Source of the DNA: Rubinisphaera margarita
GTDB taxonomy: Bacteria; Planctomycetota; Planctomycetia; Planctomycetales; Planctomycetaceae
Direction: 5' to 3'
Length of the DNA: 64,000 nucleotides
NCBI RefSeq assembly: GCF_022267515.1
Contig: NZ_JAKFGB010000010.1
Coordinates: forward strand, 102,695-166,694
Under the pieces are notes generated by a model. The model did not search any database. It worked only from the letters and a program-made list of their open reading frames with translations, and was not told where the DNA came from. Position numbers and translations under genes: made by a program. Shown one piece after another: positions 38,900 to 47,840 of the stretch (position 1 is the stretch's first letter; every line of letters starts with the position of its first letter).

Positions 38900-39187
38900 G
38901 GTTGGGTCAGCCGGTGGGCTGATGGGGGAAAGTTACTTTGCCGGGAGCCGTTCGTCAAGAAAGTTGGTGAAAAACGATGCAGGTCTGTCGGAAGAGACCC
39001 CGGTTCAAGGGTTTAAGTTCGCGCAGGTGGCCAATTGGAAGGGATCGTGCGGAGAATGTTCGGTCGGGCGGGCGGGAGGTCGGGGAGGCTTGATTTTTGG
39101 GTGTCGATGCTCGATAACCGTCGTTTCACCCCTGAAATTGTGGGTACGGTCCCCGATTCCTGTCCTCAAAGCCAGATTTGTTCTTCC

Positions 39188-40015
39188 ATGACGCAGACGA
39201 GTTCCCCCATCGAAGCCGTTTTTCGGGAGCGACGTGCTCAGGGACAGCTGGCGTTTCTGCCGTTTATCGCCGCCGGGGATCCTGATCTGGAAGGGACGCG
39301 AAAGCTCCTGACCTGCCTGGCAGCCGCCGGAGCCGATGCGATTGAGATCGGCTTTCCCTACAGCGACCCCATTGCCGATGGCCCCGTCATTCAGGCCTCT
39401 TACACCCGGGCTCTCACCGGAAAGGTGACCGTCGACGGCATTTTCGGCCTTGTGGGCAGCATGAAAGCTGACGGATTGCCGCCGCTGATCGCCATGGTGT
39501 CGTTCGCCATTATCTTCCGGCACGGCCCGGAACGGTTCCTGGAACAGGCCAAAGAAGCCGGCTTCAGTGGGTTTATCGTACCTGATCTGCCCTCGGAGGA
39601 AGCAGCCGAACTGTCGGGGCTGATTCGAGCCGCCGGGATGGATCTGATTCAGTTGCTCGCTCCGACCACCACGCCGGCTCGCACGAAGGAAATTGTCGCC
39701 AATTCGAGCGGTTTCATTTACTGCATCGCAGTGGCGGGCACGACCGGGGAACGGGCGAGCGTCTCAGAGAACCTGATCACCCAGTTACGGCAGCTGAAGG
39801 AACAGACCGAGACGCCGCTTGTGGTCGGGTTCGGGATCAGCAAACCGGAGCATCTGGACCCGCTGCGGGATGTCGCCGATGGAGCCATTGTCGGCTCGGG
39901 GATCGTCAAATCTCTGCAGAAGTCGGCGGATGGAGAGAAATCGTTCGACGAAGCGCTGGAGGAAATCGAAGCCTTGGCCCGCAGCATGGCCGAGGCGGCT
40001 CATCAGAGTAGATAG
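39188..40015 (+). CDS. trpA: Tryptophan synthase alpha chain
   Basis: Splits indole-3-glycerol phosphate into indole and glyceraldehyde 3-P, delivering indole to TrpB. Signatures: LAFLPFIAAGDPDLEGT (about 16-32), EIGFPYSDPIADGPVIQ (about 52-68, catalytic Glu and Asp), FIVPDLPSEEA (about 127) and FIYCIAVAGTTGER (about 176). 275 residues, normal. Start ATG 39188; the extra N-terminal frame from 39035 is repeat-like and unconserved. trpB and other trp genes are not in the window, so the pathway genes are split. Confidence 0.95.
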   Translation: MTQTSSPIEAVFRERRAQGQLAFLPFIAAGDPDLEGTRKLLTCLAAAGADAIEIGFPYSDPIADGPVIQASYTRALTGKVTVDGIFGLVGSMKADGLPPLIAMVSFAIIFRHGPERFLEQAKEAGFSGFIVPDLPSEEAAELSGLIRAAGMDLIQLLAPTTTPARTKEIVANSSGFIYCIAVAGTTGERASVSENLITQLRQLKEQTETPLVVGFGISKPEHLDPLRDVADGAIVGSGIVKSLQKSADGEKSFDEALEEIEALARSMAEAAHQSR

Positions 40016-40092
40016 AACCCGGATATCACTATCGAAATCCCACCCGTCGTCAACGACGGCGAAACCCCTTCTGACCAGACAAGCTTGCTCGC

Positions 40093-41508
40093 ATGCCAGC
40101 TGATACGACAGATCTGAATCGCTTTGCGATCCGTGTGCTGGTCGTCGATGACGATGAACCGCACGCACAGGCGGTTGCGGACGCCCTGAAGCAGATCAAC
40201 TGCGACTGCACCGTCTGCAGCGAGAGCCGCAAGGCCGTGGAGCTGATCGAGAGCGAGAACTACGACGTCGTCGTGACCGACCTGATGATGGACGAGTACG
40301 ACGGTCTCGACATTCTCGAGCGGACCAAGAATGAACTGCCGGATGCCGAGGTGATTCTGCTGACCGGGCACGGGACGATTAACTCGGCTGTGGCCGCGAT
40401 GCAGGGGGGAGCCTACACGTACCTCACCAAGCCGCTCGATATCCATGAACTGCGTAAAGCCGTGGAAAAAGCGGCAACGCGAGTCCGGCTGATTCGTCGG
40501 AACGCGGAACTGAACCGGCGGCTCGATGAAAAGTTCGGCTTTGAAGGGGTGATCGGCAACAGCCCGGCGATGCATAAGGTCATCGAGAAGCTGAAGAACG
40601 TGGCTCCGACCGATGCGACCGTGCTAATTCAGGGCGAAAGCGGAACCGGGAAAGAACTCGTCGCCCGGGCCATTCACCAGAACAGCGACCGCAAGAACAA
40701 ACCGTTCGTGCCGTTGAACATCTCGGCTCTTCCGGAAAGCATTCTGGAGAGTGAACTCTTTGGACATGAGCCGGGGGCGTTTACCGGGGCTTCGACCAAG
40801 CGAATCGGCAAGTTCGAATACGCGATCGGCGGCACGCTGTTTCTCGATGAAGTCGGCGAGATGCCGATGGATACGCAGATCAAACTGCTGCGTGTGCTGG
40901 AAGACCGGAAGATCACCCGGCTCGGCACGAATGAAGAAAAGACGATCAATGTTCGCCTGGTTGCAGCGACCAATGCTCCGCTGCAGGAGATGGTCGAGAA
41001 GGGTACGTTCCGTCGCGATTTGTATTACCGGATGCAGGTCATCACGATTTATCTGCCGCCACTTCGGGAACGTCGGGTCGACATTCCGCTGCTGATCGAT
41101 CACTTCGTGAAAGACAACTGCAAGCGGTACGACAAGGAAGCGACCGGCCCCTCGCGAGCCGCCCGTCAGGCGATGATGTCCTACGAGTGGCCGGGGAACA
41201 TTCGGCAGTTGCGAAACGCGGTCGAACGCATGGTGCTGCTTGATACCGACGGGGTCCTCGATGTCGACGACCTGCCGGAAGAAATTGTTCCGGAAGGCTG
41301 GGTCGAAAACGAAGACGCCGAGAAGACCGGGACGGAGATCGCGGGAGCCGATCAACTCGTCGGTCGGCAGCTTCGCGACGTTGAGAAGTACTACATCGAG
41401 CAGGCGCTGGAGTTGACCGGCGGCAAACGGGAAGAAGCCGCCTCGATGCTCGGCATCGGCGAGCGGACGCTGTACCGGAAGATCAAAGAGTACGATCTGA
41501 AGAACTGA
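40093..41508 (+). CDS. NtrC-family sigma54-dependent response regulator
   Basis: Transcription activator. Receiver domain (about 12-125) with VVDDDEPHA, the phospho-acceptor in VVVTDLMMDEYDG (about 60) and lysine in YLTKPLDIHEL. The AAA+ domain (about 152-385) has Walker A GESGTGKELVA, sigma54-contact GAFTGAST, GGTLFLDEVGEMP Walker B and the arginine-finger region FRRDLYYRMQV. The C-terminal Fis-type HTH ends GIGERTLYRKIKEYDL. 471 residues. No sensor kinase is adjacent; the partner is elsewhere or it is an orphan. GC and codon use match the surroundings. Confidence 0.95.
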   Translation: MPADTTDLNRFAIRVLVVDDDEPHAQAVADALKQINCDCTVCSESRKAVELIESENYDVVVTDLMMDEYDGLDILERTKNELPDAEVILLTGHGTINSAVAAMQGGAYTYLTKPLDIHELRKAVEKAATRVRLIRRNAELNRRLDEKFGFEGVIGNSPAMHKVIEKLKNVAPTDATVLIQGESGTGKELVARAIHQNSDRKNKPFVPLNISALPESILESELFGHEPGAFTGASTKRIGKFEYAIGGTLFLDEVGEMPMDTQIKLLRVLEDRKITRLGTNEEKTINVRLVAATNAPLQEMVEKGTFRRDLYYRMQVITIYLPPLRERRVDIPLLIDHFVKDNCKRYDKEATGPSRAARQAMMSYEWPGNIRQLRNAVERMVLLDTDGVLDVDDLPEEIVPEGWVENEDAEKTGTEIAGADQLVGRQLRDVEKYYIEQALELTGGKREEAASMLGIGERTLYRKIKEYDLKN

Positions 41509-41517
41509 CGCGATGCC

Positions 41518-41739
41518 TCACATGATGCGAAACAGCTTCAGGATCGGCCAGTAGATCGTGACGATGAACTGCTCCGCGCCAGGGCTGAGCGGAATGTTCT
41601 GACTGATGAAATACGTTTTAAGAACCATCTCGTCGATTGTGATCGCGGCAAAGACGCCGAAGTAGATCGCGATCAGTCCGAAAAGGATCATCAAAGGCCA
41701 GGCCGCCCGTTCGGACTTCTGATCTTCCGGTTCCGACAT
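41518..41739 (-). CDS. Small membrane protein of unknown function
   Basis: 73 residues from ATG 41739. A hydrophilic N-terminus (SEPEDQKSERAAW) leads into a transmembrane helix (about 17-38, LMILFGLIAIYFGVFAAITI). A short loop (LKTYFISQNIPLSPGAEQ) and a second hydrophobic end (FIVTIYWPILKLFRIM) follow. Convergent with the NtrC-type gene, 9 bases apart. No family recognised; the longer frame from 41877 is Arg/Ser-rich and rejected. Confidence 0.55.
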   Translation of the reverse strand: MSEPEDQKSERAAWPLMILFGLIAIYFGVFAAITIDEMVLKTYFISQNIPLSPGAEQFIVTIYWPILKLFRIM

Positions 41740-42056
41740 GGCGCATGCCCCTGTGGCTGGATGGTCGCCGCTGAGCGTTGCCGCTGCGACGTAAAGAGTA
41801 TCGCCCGTGATTCTCGAACTTTCCGTTGGCGATTTCAAGACTCTCCTGTCTGGCCTGCGCGTGGAAGACGCGTGCACATTCGCCCATTGCCGAAGCGATC
41901 GAATCGGTTATGCTCGCAGAGCGGGGAATTTTTTGCGAAACCACAGCGGAAGAGTTGGGGTTTAATGATTCAGCAGCATCGCTGAGACACCACTGAGCGA
42001 TTCACGAACTGCTCCCCACGTTCGGGTTTATGCGATAAAACAGACAGGAGACGAAG
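41740..42056. other. Divergent intergenic region
   Basis: 317 bases between the small membrane protein and the EF-hand gene. CAGGAG before the EF-hand start (42057) is a clear ribosome site. No hairpin or gene noticed. Confidence 0.4.
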
Positions 42057-42929
42057 ATGCGTAAGACATTCCTGGGTGGCGGCCTGATGGCCGCTCTGCT
42101 GGGTTGCTCACTGGTCATGGCTCAACCGCCGGAAGGAGACCGCGATGGTCGTCCGCCGCGCGAAGGAGATCGCGACGGGCGTCCCGGAGACCGCCCACGT
42201 GAGGGTGATCGTGATGGCGACCGCGACGGTGGACGTCGTGGCGACGGCCGAGGCTTCGGCGGACGTGATGGACGTCCGGAACCTCCTCCGATCATTCGCG
42301 CTCTCGATGCCAACAGCGATGGCAAGATCTCGGCGGAAGAGATTGCCAACGCCACCAAGGCCCTCAAATCGCTCGACACCAACAACGACGGCGTCCTGAC
42401 CGGTGAAGAGTTCGACCGGCCTCGCGACGGCGGCCAGGGTGGACGCGGCGGCTTTGGCGGTGGTCCTGGTGGTCCGGGCGGCTTCAGCAACATGCTCAGT
42501 CAGTTCGACCAGAACAAAGACGGCAAAGTGAGCAAAGAAGAAGCCCCGGAACGCATGCGGGAGAACTTCGATCGCATGGACGCCAATGGCGATGGCTTCA
42601 TCGATGAGTCTGACATGCAGCAGATGATGGAGCGGTTCCGCGATCAGGCCAACCAGAGCATGGCCGACCGGATCAAGGAGATGGACAAGGACGGCGACGG
42701 TAAAGTCAGCAAGGAAGAAGCCCCAGAACGTATGCGGGAAGGTTTCGACCGGATCGACACGAATGCCGATGGCTTTGTTGATGCCACCGAAATGCAGCAG
42801 ATGTTCGATCGCTTCCGCCAGGGCGGTGGACGCCCCGGTGAAGGCGGACGTGGTCCTCGCGACGGTGAAGGCCGCCCCCGTGGTGAAGGTGGCGATCGTC
42901 CGGAACGTCCCAAAGCCGAATTCGAATAA
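42057..42929 (+). CDS. Exported EF-hand calcium-binding protein with six EF loops
   Basis: 290 residues. Leader RKTFLGGGLMAALLGCSLVM contains a possible lipobox (ALLGC). A low-complexity GDRDGRP-type repeat follows (about 27-75). Six EF-hand loops with the D-x-D/N-x-D-G pattern: about 84-95 DANSDGKISAEE, 107-118 DTNNDGVLTGEE, 151-162 DQNKDGKVSKEE, 175-186 DANGDGFIDESD, 210-221 DKDGDGKVSKEE and 234-245 DTNADGFVDATE. Loops 3-4 and 5-6 are near copies (EEAPERMRE..FDR), so a pair was duplicated. The tail is again RPGEGG/RPRGEGG-rich. Probably binds calcium outside the cytoplasm; no enzyme domain. CAGGAG 7 bases before the ATG. Confidence 0.85.
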   Translation: MRKTFLGGGLMAALLGCSLVMAQPPEGDRDGRPPREGDRDGRPGDRPREGDRDGDRDGGRRGDGRGFGGRDGRPEPPPIIRALDANSDGKISAEEIANATKALKSLDTNNDGVLTGEEFDRPRDGGQGGRGGFGGGPGGPGGFSNMLSQFDQNKDGKVSKEEAPERMRENFDRMDANGDGFIDESDMQQMMERFRDQANQSMADRIKEMDKDGDGKVSKEEAPERMREGFDRIDTNADGFVDATEMQQMFDRFRQGGGRPGEGGRGPRDGEGRPRGEGGDRPERPKAEFE

Positions 42930-42960
42930 GCCGCTGAATCGATCTCCCCTCTGATGAAGA

Positions 42961-42992
42961 AAAGCCCGGCCTGATCTCAGGTCGGGCTTTTC
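42961..42992 (+). terminator. Rho-independent terminator after the EF-hand gene
   Basis: AAAGCCCGGCCTGA..TCAGGTCGGGCTTTT hairpin with a TTTT end, 32 bases after the stop codon. One G-T pair in the stem. Confidence 0.8.
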
Positions 42993-43130
42993 GCATTGAC
43001 TGGAGCAGTAACCCCATTTCCAGACACTCGGGATGGGGGCGTTGAACTGGAGATTGACATCGGGTGACCTGGGACAGGACCACGGAATGCAATCGCAAGT
43101 CGACTGATTGAAGGACGCTCAAGACAAGCC

Positions 43131-43200
43131 GTTTGTGGCTGTGTCATCCAGAGATGAGTCTCTGGGCCATCCTTCGGTGGGTTGAAATCGAAGGGAGGGA
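43131..43200. repeat. REP-like element with CCAGAGA/TCTCTGG palindrome
   Basis: CCAGAGATGAGTCTCTGGGC at 43148-43167 followed by CCATCCTTCGGTGG, sharing the GGGCCATCC ending of the REP family at 3125-3171 and 47771-47821. No gene in the 343-base gap. Confidence 0.6.
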
Positions 43201-43208
43201 ACCCAATG

Positions 43209-43237
43209 AAAAACGGCGGCTCGAAAGCCGCCGTTGT
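43209..43237 (-). terminator. Rho-independent terminator for the minus-strand gene at 43273
   Basis: Minus strand AACGGCGGC-TTTCGA-GCCGCCGTT followed by TTTT. Perfect 9-base stem, about 36 bases after the stop codon of the hypothetical gene. Confidence 0.8.
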
Positions 43238-43272
43238 GATTCGTTCAACAGACTCGCAGTCTCCAGTCGGTC

Positions 43273-44076
43273 TTACCGTCGGATCGGCATTTCGAACTGT
43301 TCGCCCTGGAGAATGGAGCGGGAGTCGAGTTCGGCTTCACGGGTTACGGGAGCCTTGTTCGATGACCATTCCGAAGTCGCCCAGAGCAGCCAGGTGTTGG
43401 CGACTTCCTGGGACACGCCGTGCATGGCGGCGTCGAGTTCGTTCTTCGTCACGCCTCTACTCGGAATCACTTTTTCGAGCAGGAAGCGACGGGTGTCTTT
43501 GCTGTAGGCGAAGTGCAGGCCGGAATCCATTTCCGCACTCGCGGCGAGGAGTTCCAGCAGATGCTCTTCGGAGATCTTGCCTTCGGGGAGCGGATCGAGC
43601 CAGGCGCGGACGCGGACCTTGGATTGATCATTGCTGAGTCGCAGGGAGAAGTAGAGTTCGATTTCCTGCTCATCGAGTTCTGCTCGATACTGCAGGTCGT
43701 ACTGCCGCCCGCTTTCGACCGGCGTGAGATTCATCTCCGTCAGCAGAGACCCGAGTTCCTGGAACGTAACACGTCCTTCGGGTGCTTCCGGCAATTCCGC
43801 CAGAGGCTCGGCTCCATCGACGGGAAATGACGGTTTCGGCACAGCCTGAGCCGACTCCGGTTCGCCCGTTGGAAACTTGCTCGTCGGTGCGGACACTGAA
43901 GCCGGAGCGGGTTCCGCAGAAGGGAACCTGTCGGAGACCGTGCGAACGGGTGTCTCCTGAGACGGACTGGACGGATAGTAGGCCGGAAACGCGCTCGACT
44001 GAGCGTAAGCGGCGCCCGACGATGCCGTACACATCAGGGCCAAAGCCATCAGAATGCTGTGATGTTCACGCCGCAT
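43273..44076 (-). CDS. Exported protein of unknown function with YbjN-like C-terminus
   Basis: 267 residues from ATG 44076, with GGAG at spacing 6. A signal peptide (ILMALALMCTASSGAAYAQ) precedes a Pro/Ser-rich linker of about 70 residues (SAEPAPASVSAPTSKFP). The C-terminal half (about 95-265) is globular: VTFQELGSLLTEMNLTP, YFSLRLSNDQSKVRVRAWLD, a helix and LHFAYSKDTRRFLLEKVIPS. This recalls the type III secretion chaperone/YbjN fold, but the match is only by pattern. Function unknown. Confidence 0.65.
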   Translation of the reverse strand: MRREHHSILMALALMCTASSGAAYAQSSAFPAYYPSSPSQETPVRTVSDRFPSAEPAPASVSAPTSKFPTGEPESAQAVPKPSFPVDGAEPLAELPEAPEGRVTFQELGSLLTEMNLTPVESGRQYDLQYRAELDEQEIELYFSLRLSNDQSKVRVRAWLDPLPEGKISEEHLLELLAASAEMDSGLHFAYSKDTRRFLLEKVIPSRGVTKNELDAAMHGVSQEVANTWLLWATSEWSSNKAPVTREAELDSRSILQGEQFEMPIRR

Positions 44077-44149
44077 GGGACACTCCATTGCCCGGTCGTC
44101 ATTTCGAAATCGTTTCGAATCGAGCCGTGGGCGACGGAGGATTCAGCCG

Positions 44150-44788
44150 CTACACGACTCCTGCGATTGAGTTCTCTCCCGATTGATCGCGGAACAGGGC
44201 ATCGATGCAGATCTGAGACCACGTTTCAAACTGGTCGTATTGCTCCAACAACTCCGCAGGGGAGGTAAATCCTGTCTCTATCATCGACGCTTCTTTGGGC
44301 GAAACTTGCGGCTTATTCACCTCAAAGATGTGAACAATGCCTAAATGGACCTTTCCGACTTCAGTCACGTCGTCGTTAATCAGCCCGACCAGCCGCTGCG
44401 TGTATTCGGCCTGAATGTCGATTTCCTCGTCGATTTCCCGCCGCATTCCGACAATATAGGCGTGTTCCGACTCATTCTCGTCGAGGGTGGAGATGTGTCC
44501 GCCAACGCCGACCGAACGCTTGCTGTGCAGACGGGCTTCGCCCTGAGCGGTGCCGCGGCGGTAATTGAACACCTGTCCCTCGCACATGAAAATACAGTAG
44601 GGAATGAGCTGCTTGTAGCTTGTGTCCTGCTCCATTTCATCGCGCGGCCGATACGACGTGTGCATCGGATCGAGGAGTGTCTTCATGTACGGCTCGGTGT
44701 TGGGCATGAATCCCTGAAAGTGACCCACTTCGTGAAAAAGCAGAGTCGGCACGACCAGCACCTGTTCGACGGCAGTCTTCTCCGACAT
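44150..44788 (-). CDS. Nudix-like hydrolase domain protein (often annotated phosphoesterase)
   Basis: 212 residues. The middle carries GVGGHISTLDENESEHAYIV followed by GMRREIDEEIDI (about 110-139). The REIDEE part is a Nudix-box core (R-E-x-x-E-E), but the glycine-to-REUXEE spacing is longer than the canonical box. The N-terminal VLVVPTLLFHEVGHFQGF and YCIFMCEGQVFNYRRG fit a small beta/alpha Nudix-type domain. No signal peptide; cytoplasmic. Catalysis is plausible but unproven. Standard length for the planctomycete proteins of this type, as far as I recall. Confidence 0.65.
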   Translation of the reverse strand: MSEKTAVEQVLVVPTLLFHEVGHFQGFMPNTEPYMKTLLDPMHTSYRPRDEMEQDTSYKQLIPYCIFMCEGQVFNYRRGTAQGEARLHSKRSVGVGGHISTLDENESEHAYIVGMRREIDEEIDIQAEYTQRLVGLINDDVTEVGKVHLGIVHIFEVNKPQVSPKEASMIETGFTSPAELLEQYDQFETWSQICIDALFRDQSGENSIAGVV

Positions 44789-45059
44789 GACAATCCTTTT
44801 TGAGATTTAATGTATTCGTAAGCGATGATATGATAAGCTCTACCGGCTTCGGAGCTCGGCCGAAGCAGCTTTGCACTATATCAAACCAGCCTCAGATTCA
44901 AACCGCGTCCGGTATTCAGCGGGCACTTCGCCCCTGACCCCGCCTGCCGTCCGTGATCGACATCGCCCGATGCCGTGACCCCGGCGAACCACAATCCAAC
45001 ACGGCGCTGTCTCAGGCAGCGTTCTCCAGCAGAGCCCGTCCCGGGCCGGAGGAATTGTC

Positions 45060-46448
45060 ATGGTCCCGATTTTCCGCAAACGTCTCTCTCGCCGCACTGT
45101 TCTCCGTGGAGCCGGAGCCGCCCTCGGCCTTCCGTTTCTCGATGCCATGGTGCCGGCTCTCAACGCCGAAGAGCGACTTGAGAAACCGCCGGTTCGCAAC
45201 GCATTCCTGTTCATGCCGAACGGCGTTCGCCCCGATCACTACACGCCGCCGGGAGACGACGAGCAGTTCGAGCTCACGCCGATGCTCGCTTCGCTGAAGA
45301 ACGTGAAGAGTGAGATCACGCTGCTGGAAAATCTGTGGAACGAACAGACCTCGGGTCGCAATGGACACTGGCCGAAAGTGCCGGCGTTTCTCTCAGGGGG
45401 ATACGTCGTTCGCACATCCGGCCGCGATATGGACACCGGCGGCATCTCCGTCGATCAGGTGCTGGCGTCCACCGTTGGTCAGGGAACGCCCCTCCCTTCA
45501 TTCGAACTCGGTGTCGACGAAGCCTACACCGGAGTGGACAACATCGGTGGCGGCTTCACTCGCATTTATGGATCGCATATCGCCTGGCGCGATCCGCATA
45601 CGCCGGTGCCGAAGGAAATTCTTCCGCAGCTCGCTTTTGACCGACTCTTCCGGACCGGACCGGCGACGCCCGTTCTGTCGGGCTTCACCACGCAGCATCC
45701 CGAAGTGCAGAAGTCGCTGGCTCGCGATGATCTCAGCGTGCTTGACCTCGTTCGGGAAGACGCGAAGTCGCTGCGTAACCAGGTCGGCGTCAGCGACCGG
45801 GCCAAGCTCGATGAGTATCTCGAATCGGTCCGTTCCATTGAACGTCGGATTGAAACCTCGCTCAAGCCGCAGAAGCGCTGGATCAACGACAACAGTTTCG
45901 ATGTGAAGCGTCCGAAGGCCGGCGTCCCCGAGCAGCACATCGAGCATGTCCGCCTGATGCTCGACATCATGGTGCTCGCCTTCTGGACCGACACCACGCG
46001 CGTCGGGACCTTCATGTTCGGCAACGCGCAGACCGGGCGGAACTTCTCGTTCCTCGACGGAGTCAACGGCAGCTTCCACGGGCTGTCGCATCATCGCAAT
46101 GAAGAAGACAAGCTGCTGCAGTACGAGAAAATCGGCACGTGGCACTTCGAGCAGCTGGCCTATGTGCTGGAGAAGATGAAGTCACTTCCGGAAGCGGGCG
46201 GCTCCCTGCTCGACCACAGCCTGGTGATGTTCGGCTCCACGCTGCGGGACGGCAACAGCCACGACAATCACAACCTGCCGATCATTCTGGCGGGTCGCGG
46301 GAATGGATTCGTCCGTCCGGGACGCCGCATCCGGTATGAAAAAGACACGCCGCTGTGTAACCTGTATCTGACCATGCTTCAACAACAGCATGGTCTGGAC
46401 CACAAGACCTTCGGAGACAGCACCGGCGCGCTCGACAAACTCAGCTGA
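45060..46448 (+). CDS. DUF1552-family Tat-exported protein
   Basis: 462 residues. The twin-arginine leader SRRTVLRGAGAALGLPFLD (about 9-27) precedes a conserved body with RNAFLFMPNGVRPDHYTPPG (about 47), LLENLWNEQ, GRNGHWPKVPAFLSG, and C-terminal LVMFGSTLRDGNSHDNHNLP and LAGRGNGFVRPGR. This matches DUF1552, a planctomycete/myxobacterial family usually encoded beside a DUF1587/DUF1592 cytochrome-type protein. No such partner is next to it here. GGAGG 7 bases before the ATG. Enzymatic role unknown. Confidence 0.9.
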   Translation: MVPIFRKRLSRRTVLRGAGAALGLPFLDAMVPALNAEERLEKPPVRNAFLFMPNGVRPDHYTPPGDDEQFELTPMLASLKNVKSEITLLENLWNEQTSGRNGHWPKVPAFLSGGYVVRTSGRDMDTGGISVDQVLASTVGQGTPLPSFELGVDEAYTGVDNIGGGFTRIYGSHIAWRDPHTPVPKEILPQLAFDRLFRTGPATPVLSGFTTQHPEVQKSLARDDLSVLDLVREDAKSLRNQVGVSDRAKLDEYLESVRSIERRIETSLKPQKRWINDNSFDVKRPKAGVPEQHIEHVRLMLDIMVLAFWTDTTRVGTFMFGNAQTGRNFSFLDGVNGSFHGLSHHRNEEDKLLQYEKIGTWHFEQLAYVLEKMKSLPEAGGSLLDHSLVMFGSTLRDGNSHDNHNLPIILAGRGNGFVRPGRRIRYEKDTPLCNLYLTMLQQQHGLDHKTFGDSTGALDKLS

Positions 46449-46535
46449 CAATCCGATCCCTCCTCGAATCGGCTCTTCTCGACGGTCCGGAACATTTCCA
46501 CAATTGTTCCGCATCCGGTTCGCGAGAGCCCTCCC

Positions 46536-47618
46536 ATGAAAGGCCCTTCCATGAGACAACACCTGGGATTCTGTGCGATTTTCTCGCTGCTGGTTTTCGC
46601 TTCGACCATCGGCTCACTTTCACCGCAAACAACTCTCGCGGCAGACCAGAAGGAGGATTCGGGCGACGTGTTACGCATCGGCATCATCGGACTGGACACC
46701 TCTCACGCCGTCCACTTCACGCGCACGCTCAACAGTGAAAATCCCCTGCCCGAATTCGCCGGCTGCCGTGTGGTCGCCGCCTATCCGAAAGGCAGCCCGG
46801 ATATCGAATCGAGCGTGAGCCGCGTGCCGCAGTACACCGAAGACGTCAAAAAGCATGGCGTCGAAATCGTCGACTCGATCCCCGCTCTCCTCGAGAAGGT
46901 CGATGCCGTCCTGCTCGAAACCAACGACGGCCGTCCGCACCTCGAACAGGTTCTCCCGGTACTCAAAGCCGGCAAGCCGGTCTTCGTCGACAAGCCGGTC
47001 GCCGGATCTCTGGCCGATGCCATCGCCATCTACAAAGCCGCCGAGAAGTACGACGTCCCGCTGTTTACGTCGTCGTCCCTTCGCTACACCACCGGCGCTC
47101 AGGAAATTGTCGCCGGCGCCATCGGCGACGTTCTCGGCTGCGATGCCTTCAGCCCCTGCCCGCTGGAGCCGACGCATCCGGATCTGTTCTGGTACGGCAT
47201 CCACGGCTGCGAAACGCTCTTCACCGTGATGGGCCCCGGCTGTGAAACTGTGACCCGCGTGCATACCGACGTCTGTGATGTCGTCGTCGGCACCTGGTCA
47301 GACGGTCGCATCGGCACCTTCCGCGGCCGCCGTGGTAAAGACGGCAAATACATGGGCGGCTACGGCGGAACGGCCTTCGGCACCAAAGGCGCCCGTCCCA
47401 TCGGCAGCTTCAGCGGCTACGAACCCCTGCTGAAAGAGATCATCGCCTTCTTCAAGTCAGGCGAACCACCCGTCAGCAAGGAAGAAACGCTGCAGATCTA
47501 CGCCTTCATGGAAGCAGCCGACGAATGCAAACGCCAGGGCTACAAAACGGTCAACATCAGCGACGTGATGGAAAAAGCGTCGGCCAAGGCCGATGAACGC
47601 CTGAAGGCGCTGGAGTAG
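46536..47618 (+). CDS. Exported Gfo/Idh/MocA-family oxidoreductase
   Basis: 360 residues. A signal sequence (about 6-35, GFCAIFSLLVFASTIGS ending LAA) directs export, unusual for NAD(P)-dependent enzymes but common in planctomycete Gfo/Idh proteins. The Rossmann motif LRIGIIGLDTSHAVHFTR (about 46-63) and the catalytic-type EKP replacement VFVDKPVAGS (about 150) are visible; the family's EKP reads DKP. Start either ATG 46536 or ATG 46551; neither has a good ribosome site. It follows the DUF1552 gene by 87 bases, so possibly one transcript. Substrate unknown. Confidence 0.85.
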   Translation: MKGPSMRQHLGFCAIFSLLVFASTIGSLSPQTTLAADQKEDSGDVLRIGIIGLDTSHAVHFTRTLNSENPLPEFAGCRVVAAYPKGSPDIESSVSRVPQYTEDVKKHGVEIVDSIPALLEKVDAVLLETNDGRPHLEQVLPVLKAGKPVFVDKPVAGSLADAIAIYKAAEKYDVPLFTSSSLRYTTGAQEIVAGAIGDVLGCDAFSPCPLEPTHPDLFWYGIHGCETLFTVMGPGCETVTRVHTDVCDVVVGTWSDGRIGTFRGRRGKDGKYMGGYGGTAFGTKGARPIGSFSGYEPLLKEIIAFFKSGEPPVSKEETLQIYAFMEAADECKRQGYKTVNISDVMEKASAKADERLKALE

Positions 47619-47635
47619 AGTTAACCTCGAATTTC

Positions 47636-47750
47636 CAGGGATGGCCCAGACGTGCACGTCTGGGTGATGCAATCACAAGAGGTCGGTGACCGACGTTGTT
47701 AGACGAAGAACGCCAATCATTACTGAGAGTAATACTCGAAGGTCTCATGA
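47636..47750. repeat. Left direct repeat of the RAYT cassette (REP-like)
   Basis: About 114 bases repeated at 48358-48471: CAGGGATGGCCCAGACGTGC with the perfect palindrome CCCAGACGTGCACGTCTGGG (47645-47664). GGTCGGTGACCGACGTTGTT-type and ATACTCGAAGGTCTCATGA segments follow. The two copies differ at scattered positions. Confidence 0.85.
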
Positions 47751-47770
47751 CAACTTCAACGTTAAATACC

Positions 47771-47821
47771 TGCTTCCTGTGACTTCGTCACCCAGACGCA
47801 CGCGTCTGGGCCATCCGTTTT
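47771..47821. repeat. REP-like element upstream of the RAYT gene
   Basis: Contains CCAGACGCACGCGTCTGGGC followed by CATCCG, about 45 bases nearly identical to 3125-3171. Located 20 bases before the RAYT start. Confidence 0.75.
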
Positions 47822-47840
47822 TTGTTGCACGGGATGTCGT

